Shown one piece after another: positions 1-4,914 of a stretch of 5,008 nucleotides of DNA. The position numbers and the translations under genes were made by a program. A model generated the notes under the pieces. It did no database searches. It was not told the origin of the DNA and saw nothing but the letters and a program-made list of their open reading frames with translations. The number at the start of each line of letters is the position of its first letter. The stretch's first letter is position 1. This DNA is from Bacillota bacterium (GTDB taxonomy: Bacteria > Bacillota > Clostridia > Peptostreptococcales > Anaerovoracaceae), in contig CAJPNN010000076.1 of the NCBI GenBank assembly GCA_905372035.1, forward strand, positions 1-5,008, in the 5' to 3' direction.

Positions 1-402
1 AATAAATACAAACAAATAAAATGGAAGAAACAAAACACATGACCCAAGTATTTGTCCAAAAGATCTAAATAAAAGTTCTAATCTAAAGTCAATTGGTTTA
101 ATCAGACTATTTGCAATTTTACCATCCCTAATTGCATTGGAAACATGGCTTTCCAAGGAAGAAAAGGTAATACATTCTATCAAACGGGAAATTCCAAGAT
201 ATAAAACCATGTCATTATGTGTATAGCCGTGAATTTCGATTTGAGTCGAATTAGAATAAACCGCTGACCATAAGATAAGTTGTACTAAAAAGGACAAAGA
301 ATTTGAAAACGACCAGACTAAAAATCTGTATTTGTTTAAAAAATAATCAGATTTTAGCGTGGCTACAGTGAACCGGAAATATATTGAAAAAAAATTAAAC
401 AT
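1..402 (-). CDS. ABC-2 type permease, N-terminal part (cut by left window edge)
   Basis: This is an open frame of 134 codons running off the left edge, so the C-terminal half is missing. It starts at the ATG at 402-400, inside the last codons of the ABC ATPase gene, with an 8-base overlap and no clear SD. That fits translational coupling. A short basic N-terminus (about residues 1-28, containing KSDYFLNKYRF) leads into a hydrophobic segment at about 29-50. A loop then holds SRLIECITFSSLESHVSNAIRDGKIANSLIKP (about 72-103, read as two joined stretches), followed by a second hydrophobic segment from about 115. The order of short N-terminus, TM1, then an amphipathic region with 'R-DGKIANSLIKPIDF' matches the PF06182-type ABC-2 permeases that pair with DrrA/YbhF-like ATPases. 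Such transporters usually have two permeases, so a second one may follow beyond the window. The family call comes from sequence memory. The substrate is unknown. Confidence 0.85.
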   Translation of the reverse strand, partial: MFNFFSIYFRFTVATLKSDYFLNKYRFLVWSFSNSLSFLVQLILWSAVYSNSTQIEIHGYTHNDMVLYLGISRLIECITFSSLESHVSNAIRDGKIANSLIKPIDFRLELLFRSFGQILGSCVLFLPFYLFVFI

Positions 403-1342
403 ACAATAAATATTCTATCACGCTTTCAATAGTGGGTCGTCTAATTGAAAAAGTCAAGTTTGGATAATTATTCAGAAGATAAGACATTATATTTTGCAAT
501 TTATTGTAGTCGTTCCTTGTGTTTAGCTCAATTACGCCATTAAGTATGGTAAAAATATAATCGTTACTTTTTAGAAAATCAATAATTTCTTGGGAAGCTG
601 GAATTTCTAATATTTTGTCATTCCGGAATTTTGAATTTATCTCATTTAATTCCCCATCATAAATAATATGGCCTTTGTCAAGGACAATGATTCTAGTGCA
701 TAACTCTTCGACATCTTTAAAATCATGTGTTGTAAGAATGACTGTAGTTTTATGCAAATTATTAATATGGCGAATCGCTTTATAAAATAATTTTCTTGTC
801 ATAAAATCAAGCCCGATAGTAGGTTCGTCAAGAAAAAGAACTTTCGGATTATGCAAGAGTGCTGCAATAATTTCTGCTTTCATTCTTTCCCCGAGAGATA
901 GTGTTCTTACGAGCGATTTGAATAACCTCTTAATATCAAAAAGCTCAGCAAGGTAGTTAAGACGCGATTCGAATATATATGAATCAATATTATAAATGTA
1001 TTTAATAATAGAAAAACTTTCGAGGAGTTGAAGATCCCACCATAGTTGCGTCCGATGACCGAATACAACACCAATGTTATAGGCATTAGAAATTCGATTT
1101 GGAAAAGGATCAAGCCCACAAACCTTGATTTCGCCGTAGCTAGGTTTTAGCAATCCACATAGCATCTTAATAGTCGTCGATTTTCCAGAACCATTTGGAC
1201 CAATATAACCGACGATCTCCCCTTCTTTTAAAGAAAAAGTAAGGTTAGACACGAGCGCACGCTTATTTCTGTCTATAATTAGAAATTTAGACACGTTATT
1301 AACAAATATAATGAATTCTTGTGAAATATTTGGTGATGTCAT
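395..1342 (-). CDS. ABC exporter ATP-binding protein (DrrA-like, ABC-2 exporter type)
   Basis: A complete nucleotide-binding domain powers an ABC-2 exporter in the cytoplasmic membrane. Visible motifs are Walker A GPNGSGKST (residues 48-56), a Q-loop in FGHRTQLWWDL (Gln99), signature LSLGERMKAE (148-157), Walker B VLFLDEPT (168-175), D-loop GLD (177-179) and H-loop His206 in TTHD. The FG-RTQLWWDL and LSLG-RMKAE-AAALLHNP phrases are typical of ATPases partnered with PF06182 permeases, and the next gene looks like one. The C-terminal 80 residues form the usual accessory region, ending in a PTIESVIEYLLY helix. At 315 aa the length is normal. The ATG overlaps the RT stop codon (ATGA) and has no convincing SD, so translation probably depends on termination-reinitiation after the RT. 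All catalytic motifs are intact. The transported substrate cannot be read from this subunit. Confidence 0.95.
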   Translation of the reverse strand: MTSPNISQEFIIFVNNVSKFLIIDRNKRALVSNLTFSLKEGEIVGYIGPNGSGKSTTIKMLCGLLKPSYGEIKVCGLDPFPNRISNAYNIGVVFGHRTQLWWDLQLLESFSIIKYIYNIDSYIFESRLNYLAELFDIKRLFKSLVRTLSLGERMKAEIIAALLHNPKVLFLDEPTIGLDFMTRKLFYKAIRHINNLHKTTVILTTHDFKDVEELCTRIIVLDKGHIIYDGELNEINSKFRNDKILEIPASQEIIDFLKSNDYIFTILNGVIELNTRNDYNKLQNIMSYLLNNYPNLTFSIRRPTIESVIEYLLYV

Positions 1343-2607
1343 TTTGTAAATCTTTGGATTTTTTTAATGTAATAATAGAAATTTTTCAGAAGAATTAATT
1401 GGTTATTGACCGCTTCATATACTTCTTTCTTTTTCCCAAACCGCGCATATATTAAATTTCTGATTTGTTTGTCTATGTAAGAAAATTGGCTGGCTCTTGT
1501 ACAAATTGAAAAACAAAGAAAATAACAATTATTTGAATAATCAAGATAATTGGCCGCTGAAGCGAAGAAAAAATTTATTTCATTTATTGCATCGATCACA
1601 ACGAAATGCTTGTTTATAATCGAAGAAATGTAGTGCAGTATTTTAATGACGACAGGTTCTCTTATGCGAATTTCGTGAAAATTAAAACTATAATCGTAAA
1701 AATGGAAATAGGAGTCTTTATCTAAAGAGACGATGCAACTCTTACCGTTCTCTTCCAATTCGTGAACCGAAAGGCCAAGGTTGATATATAAATAAATCTT
1801 AATGATTTTGTAATATCTTGTTAGAGTTTCGAGGTTATCTGAAAAAATAAAAATATCATCGCCATACCTATAATATTGAGCGTCGATGAAGTTTCTTGCG
1901 AAAAAATCAAACTTGATAAAATAAAGATTTAATAGAAAGCACGACAGTGGGCCTCCATTATATAGTCCTTTGTCTTCTGCAAATAACGATTTGTCTTTTT
2001 CTTCTAATCGAGCGGGAGAGATATAGCTTATTAGTAGATATTGAAACTCTTCGTCGTGTATATAATTAAAAATTAGATATTTTAATATAGATAAATTTAC
2101 CGATTCGGAAAAATTTTTTGTATCGACATGGAGCATGAAGCGGAGGTTTTTTTTTCGTATCAAATTGTACATAGATTTGACCATTTTGCTTGGCCCAAAT
2201 TTTTTTCTATAAGCATATACAGAATTATCGAAAAAATCTGGATAAGTTCTTTCGAATTTATTCAAAGCTGCTTTTTGTACTGCGAAATCTTCGATATGCA
2301 TTAAAAAAATGGTTCTAAAGCCAAATGTGTTTTTCTTGACATGCGACACTTTGATTTTTCTAAAGTGATAGGATTTAGAATTAAATTCATAAGCAATTCT
2401 AGCGGAATTTACAATTGGAGGACATTTGGAAGATGTGTCGATGATATCTCCAAAAGTTCCCTTTCTTTTGCTATGGTGTGCAATGAGTGCGCAGTCAATG
2501 TCAAATGCGGTGATAAACATAATAGAAATATCCGGTGTAATGATATAAGATAAAATGGCATCCTTCTTGTTTAGCTGGCGGTACTCATAAGGACACCTAT
2601 ACCGCAT
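1339..2607 (-). CDS. Reverse transcriptase, stand-alone, unassigned group
   Basis: This is a predicted RNA-directed DNA polymerase of 422 aa from the first ATG. Fingers (RT0-2): FRTIFLMHIEDFAVQKAAL at about 97-115, then VYAYRKKFG (130-138). Motif A: VDTKNFSESV (161-170), catalytic Asp162. Motif B: GLYNGGPLSCFLLNLYF (214-230). Motif C: YGDD (248-251), both Asp present. Motif D: around LGLSVHELEENGK (277-289). Motif E-like: FHFYDYSFNF (301-310). About 110 aromatic-rich C-terminal residues follow. I see no maturase X, HNH/En, integrase or nitrilase domain. The catalytic aspartates are intact, so it is probably active, but the residue five after Asp162 is Ser167 instead of an aromatic, and the usual PQG of motif B reads YNG. 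The ATG at 2607 has a poor SD (AAGG one base away). A strong SD sits 48 bases further up beside an ATT codon, so the N-terminus is uncertain. It resembles group II-like or unknown-group (UG/DRT-type) RTs but I cannot assign a class. Confidence 0.9.
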   Translation of the reverse strand: MRYRCPYEYRQLNKKDAILSYIITPDISIMFITAFDIDCALIAHHSKRKGTFGDIIDTSSKCPPIVNSARIAYEFNSKSYHFRKIKVSHVKKNTFGFRTIFLMHIEDFAVQKAALNKFERTYPDFFDNSVYAYRKKFGPSKMVKSMYNLIRKKNLRFMLHVDTKNFSESVNLSILKYLIFNYIHDEEFQYLLISYISPARLEEKDKSLFAEDKGLYNGGPLSCFLLNLYFIKFDFFARNFIDAQYYRYGDDIFIFSDNLETLTRYYKIIKIYLYINLGLSVHELEENGKSCIVSLDKDSYFHFYDYSFNFHEIRIREPVVIKILHYISSIINKHFVVIDAINEINFFFASAANYLDYSNNCYFLCFSICTRASQFSYIDKQIRNLIYARFGKKKEVYEAVNNQLILLKNFYYYIKKIQRFTK

Positions 2608-2655
2608 ACCTTGATGGTGTTCGATACAAAAGGGAGTGAAATAAGTGTAATTAAT
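2608..2655 (-). other. Possible 16-codon N-terminal extension of the RT from an ATT start
   Basis: The RT frame stays open upstream of its first ATG back to a TAA near 2674-2676. Within this extension, the ATT at 2655-2653 lies six bases after a near-perfect SD (GGGGAGG, 2668-2662). Translation from it would add 16 residues (INYTYFTPFCIEHHQG). AUU initiation is known for infC in bacteria but is rare. The alternative is that the ATG at 2607 is used despite its poorly spaced SD, with the extension being untranslated leader. Confidence 0.35.
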
Positions 2656-2672
2656 AAGTAGCCTCCCCTTTT
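2628..2672 (-). promoter_or_regulatory. RT ribosome-binding site within a predicted hairpin
   Basis: In the minus-strand mRNA the sequence AAAAGGGGAG (2672-2663) can pair with CUCCCUUUU (2636-2628) with a single bulged G, across a 26-base loop. The stem buries the strong SD for the RT, and the candidate AUU start lies in the loop. Such a fold would lower RT translation until it is opened by a ribosome, protein or RNA. The stem is short and its loop large, so stability is modest. Read on the plus strand, the same repeat ends in a T7 run and could look like a terminator, but no plus-strand gene precedes it. Confidence 0.45.
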
Positions 2673-2683
2673 TTTAATATCAA

Positions 2684-3475
2684 TCATAGTAAAGGCAAAT
2701 TGGCTGTAATTTCATTTGTGATATCTTCTGATTGAAAAATATTATAAAAATGATTAATAAAGTCACCCATATAATCTATTGTATGTAAGGCTTCATCTTT
2801 AAGAAATCGGACCGCAGCGGCATAGGAGTTCTCAACGAAAACTAAATCAGAAAGTTCGCTTTGAACGCTGACGGAAGATAGAAAATCACGATAATTGATA
2901 AATAGATCTTTTAATAAAGAACTACTAACATTAAGATTTACCAGAAACAGTGTGTTGATAAAAGAGAAATTTGGTCGGGTTAGAAAAAAGATTGGCCTGA
3001 AATTCGCGACGATTTCATCGTCGAATAAATCAATCCCGGTTTCTTCCTTTAATTCGCGAGAAATGGTCTTTGTTGTGTCAATTTTATTTCCAACTAGATC
3101 GAAATCCGATATTGCTCCTCCTATAAACTTAGTGATGTTGGACAAGGAAGTTTGGTTAGACATTTTCCCAAACGCTAAATAGCCATCCGATGTTAACAGT
3201 AATACATTTGCGGCTACAGATCTGCATGTAAGATGATTTACTTGCTTTTTCTTGCTCAAAAGAAAATGCGCAAAATTGCTTTCTTTAAGAAAAATACAAA
3301 TATCATCACCTGTTATGCGAAAAGATGCCATTGTGTAAATCTTGCCGTTCGTATATGACTTGCCATTCAGTTTTTCGTTCTCCCAATTTCTGTTTATTTC
3401 GTCAATGTAATTCGCTGGAAGAAGTAACGGTTCATTTAGTAACGAAAACTCTAAATTTCTATATGCAAAAATCAT
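2684..3475 (-). CDS. Nudix-family hydrolase with diverged Nudix box (NUDT22-like architecture)
   Basis: This is a 263-aa protein. The second half of the Nudix box is canonical: RELKEETGI at 140-148, with Glu141, Glu144 and Glu145 as expected metal ligands. A GG pair sits at 119-120, but the usual GX5E spacing before the helix is lost: about 19 residues, including a DFDLVGNKIDTTKT stretch, separate GG from Arg140. A preceding strand, VAANVLLLTSDGYLAFGK (87-104), is typical of Nudix folds. The N-terminal region, with Trp31 and a YTNGKIYTM element (41-49), recalls the N-terminus of NUDT22-type UDP-sugar hydrolases, which also have a non-standard Nudix box. That is a resemblance from memory, not an alignment. 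Family members cleave nucleoside diphosphates linked to a second moiety; the substrate here is unknown. The start is well supported: AGGAGAG lies just upstream of the ATG. It lies 114 bases after the radical SAM gene and 76 bases before the RT ATG. Confidence 0.8.
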   Translation of the reverse strand: MIFAYRNLEFSLLNEPLLLPANYIDEINRNWENEKLNGKSYTNGKIYTMASFRITGDDICIFLKESNFAHFLLSKKKQVNHLTCRSVAANVLLLTSDGYLAFGKMSNQTSLSNITKFIGGAISDFDLVGNKIDTTKTISRELKEETGIDLFDDEIVANFRPIFFLTRPNFSFINTLFLVNLNVSSSLLKDLFINYRDFLSSVSVQSELSDLVFVENSYAAAVRFLKDEALHTIDYMGDFINHFYNIFQSEDITNEITANLPLL

Positions 3476-3589
3476 GATCTCTCCTATCTGGTGTGAACGC
3501 CCGTCTAACTAGAAAGTTCCTCGACAACGAAGATGACCCTAAAAGTCTATATTGGTATTTGAGAGAATCGCAACTTGTGGTTACTAAAG
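3476..3589 (-). promoter_or_regulatory. Radical SAM-Nudix gap: SD, weak internal promoter candidate, small hairpin
   Basis: This 114-base gap shows no ORF I would call. At its 3' end AGGAGAG precedes the Nudix ATG and is a strong RBS. On the minus strand TTGCGA (3573-3568) and TATAGA (3551-3546), 16 bases apart, make a weak sigma-70-like promoter (four of six matches each). A small stem, CTTCG-TTGT-CGAGG, lies downstream of it. No terminator is visible, so readthrough from the radical SAM gene is expected. Confidence 0.3.
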
Positions 3590-4633
3590 CTACAGAAAAT
3601 TGCAATGTATATAATCATTAATAACTGCCTCGTAAACTATATTATATGAATCGTGTTTGCATGGCCTTCGGCACATATTTATATCTATAAAATTTATTAA
3701 ATCTGTATGTTTTTTGCTAAACCAAACATTTTTAAAGCCTTTTTCTTTAATAAAATTTCCGATGATCTTGCTTTCTTCGTTTCTATTTAGAACACAAAGA
3801 GGTATATCTCCATTAGCTTTAATTACTCCAACTAAAGAGCTCGTTTTGCACTGCGTATAATGTCTGTGGTGAATAACATGAATCCATTTGATGCCTGCGT
3901 TAAATACTTGAAATGAGTCAGTAGCCAATTGTGTAGCCTTTTTTACATTAGCGAACGCTTCTTCCCAAACCTTTTTTTCTACATCAAATGGTAAGGATGC
4001 AGGTCTAAATTGAATGAAGCGGACCCCAATTTTTTTTGCTAGTTCCGTTGCTGGAATAATATCTTCTATATTGTTAGGTAGTAGTAGATAACCTATCCCA
4101 ATATTATTCCCTCCATGTTTGTCAACGATTTCCATGATATTGTTGATGACTCGATTAAATGAGTCAACCCCATGTATCATTTTATAAGTTTGACTGTTCG
4201 CAGCGTCAAGGCTTACTCTGATAAATGTCAATTTTCCTGAGATGCCAATAATACGGTCTAACAACAAACCATTAGAAACTAAACCAATATCCAGATTATT
4301 GTCTAAGCCGCTTTGGATAATCTCTTCACATTCTGGGTGGGTCAGAGGCTCTCCCCCGCCACTAAACTCTATTCCTCTTACGCCAAGTTTACTTAGTTCG
4401 GAAATTAACGCGATTGCGTGAACTTTTGGCATAAGAATAGGTTCGTTTTTATTGTTAGTTGAAAAAAAGCAATGACTACACTTGTTATTACAAAAACCAT
4501 CTGTGAGGTCAATCTCGCATGTGATCGGGGTAATAATATTAGATTTCGATAATTCTAACAATTTTCCAAAATGTAACAGCGCTTTAGTTTGAATGAATGG
4601 TGATGCTATTTCATTGTAGAATAATACGCTCAT
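3590..4633 (-). CDS. Radical SAM protein with Twitch/SPASM-like C-terminal cysteines
   Basis: This is a 347-aa iron-sulfur enzyme expected to cleave S-adenosylmethionine to a 5'-deoxyadenosyl radical. The cluster-binding CNNKCSHC (Cys48, Cys52, Cys55) is the canonical CX3CX2C, followed by the SAM-binding GGGEP (92-96) and barrel strands such as LVSNG (118-122) and FIRVSLDA (137-144). The C-terminal part has Cys262, then ANGDIPLC (Cys280, with Gly275 in GX4C spacing), then CRRPC (321-325) and a final Cys344 in IHCNFL. This pattern resembles a Twitch/SPASM auxiliary cluster domain, seen in RiPP-, sugar- and cofactor-modifying radical SAM enzymes. There is no obvious RRE domain before the first cluster (47 residues only). 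It is the first gene of the set. The ATG at 4633 directly follows an A7G8AG tract that serves as RBS (with a G-U wobble the AAGGGGG part is five bases away). The substrate is unknown. Confidence 0.9.
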   Translation of the reverse strand: MSVLFYNEIASPFIQTKALLHFGKLLELSKSNIITPITCEIDLTDGFCNNKCSHCFFSTNNKNEPILMPKVHAIALISELSKLGVRGIEFSGGGEPLTHPECEEIIQSGLDNNLDIGLVSNGLLLDRIIGISGKLTFIRVSLDAANSQTYKMIHGVDSFNRVINNIMEIVDKHGGNNIGIGYLLLPNNIEDIIPATELAKKIGVRFIQFRPASLPFDVEKKVWEEAFANVKKATQLATDSFQVFNAGIKWIHVIHHRHYTQCKTSSLVGVIKANGDIPLCVLNRNEESKIIGNFIKEKGFKNVWFSKKHTDLINFIDINMCRRPCKHDSYNIVYEAVINDYIHCNFL

Positions 4634-4650
4634 CTCCCCCCCCTTTTTTT
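4634..4650 (-). repeat. A7-G8 homopolymer pair overlapping the radical SAM RBS
   Basis: In the mRNA sense the bases before the ATG are seven A (4650-4644), eight G (4643-4636) and AG. The tract forms the SD, so gain or loss of a G would change RBS spacing. An upstream ATG at 4664-4662 is one base out of frame with the radical SAM gene; loss of one G would put it in frame. Runs this long are known slippage sites for DNA and RNA polymerase, but variation here is not shown. Confidence 0.6.
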
Positions 4651-4680
4651 ATAACATTGAACATCGCCGCTCTATTTATA

Positions 4681-4742
4681 ATAGCCTTATAATTGTATAC
4701 TACTATCTTTGCGCAGAAATAAGCCATTTCTCTTAGGCCTAT
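4681..4742 (-). promoter_or_regulatory. Predicted leader stem-loop before the radical SAM gene
   Basis: On the minus strand a perfect six-base inverted repeat, AGAAAT-GGCTT-ATTTCT (4731-4715), is flanked by AUAGGCCU and AAGGCUAU. These can pair with one bulged G to give an outer stem of about seven pairs. Together they would form a roughly 60-nt two-stem element in the 5' leader transcribed from the promoter at 4774-4782. It matches no riboswitch I know, and the fold was judged by eye. Confidence 0.35.
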
Positions 4743-4836
4743 CCTTGATTATTGATGTGTCTCTTCTATGTAAATTATAGCATAATGACGAGAAAAAAAT
4801 ATTAGTTAAATCACAACATTTAGAGAGGAAAATCAT
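4687..4836 (-). CDS. Possible small peptide gene (49 codons), weakly supported
   Basis: ATG at 4836-4834 and TAA at 4689-4687 enclose 49 codons, beginning MIFLSKCCDL and rich in Lys/Arg in the second half, with Cys7, Cys8 and Cys19. It ends 53 bases before the radical SAM start, where RiPP precursor genes often lie. Against it: no good SD (only AAAAGA next to the ATG), a convincing extended -10 box for the operon lies inside it, no leader/core pattern such as a GG cleavage site is evident, and an ORF of this length can arise by chance in AT-rich DNA. Confidence 0.15.
   Translation of the reverse strand: MIFLSKCCDLTNIFFSSLCYNLHRRDTSIIKDRPKRNGLFLRKDSSIQL
4774..4782 (-). promoter_or_regulatory. 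Extended -10 promoter candidate for the operon
   Basis: Minus strand TGCTATAAT (4782-4774) is a perfect extended -10 box. The matching -35 position reads ATATTT at 17 bases and is poor, which is tolerable with a TGn extension. Transcription would start near 4767, giving a leader of about 134 nt before the radical SAM ATG. Confidence 0.5.
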
Positions 4837-4844
4837 TCTTTTAG

Positions 4845-4853
4845 TGCTATAAT
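4845..4853 (+). promoter_or_regulatory. Extended -10 promoter candidate facing right
   Basis: Plus strand TGCTATAAT (4845-4853) has the same nine bases as the operon promoter on the other strand. The 17-base -35 position reads GAGGAA, a poor match. Two further TATAAT matches overlap at 4863-4873. Transcription would begin about 50 bases before the possible right-edge gene. Confidence 0.4.
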
Positions 4854-4914
4854 TAAGTAAAATATAATATAATTAATTAGTTCGATGTTCTAAAAATGTA
4901 TTTGCGCCGGCAAT

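Larger units (their letters stand above)
4634..4914. other. Intergenic region between divergent transcription units
   Basis: These 281 bases hold no recognisable gene family. They contain two outward-facing extended -10 boxes, an AT-rich stretch (about 4855-4880), a predicted leader hairpin (4681-4742), a 49-codon minus-strand frame (4836-4687) and the homopolymer RBS. No riboswitch class or tRNA is recognisable. It is the likely control region for the operon and a possible site for a small RNA. Confidence 0.6.

Noticed and set aside
907..1119. Antisense open frames inside the ATPase, RT, Nudix and radical SAM genes
   Set aside because: Each lies entirely inside a gene with strong domain evidence in another frame or strand, and none shows a recognisable motif or RBS.
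1339..2607. Group II intron-encoded protein
   Set aside because: No maturase X or endonuclease domain follows the RT core, and no domain V-like hairpin or intron boundary is visible. The RT also overlaps the next gene in an operon-like way.
2628..2675. Rho-independent terminator on the plus strand (stem then T7)
   Set aside because: The loop is 26 bases, the stem has a bulge, and no plus-strand gene precedes it. The repeat is better explained by SD pairing on the minus strand.
1339..2683. Diversity-generating retroelement
   Set aside because: Motif B ends GGPLSC and not the GxxxSQ type of DGR RTs, and I see no template/variable repeat pair or C-type-lectin variable protein in the window. 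A distant repeat cannot be excluded.
2608..2683. Retron msr-msd region before the RT
   Set aside because: The space is about 75 bases, largely taken by the SD hairpin and perhaps coding. It lacks the long inverted repeats and branching-G layout of retrons.
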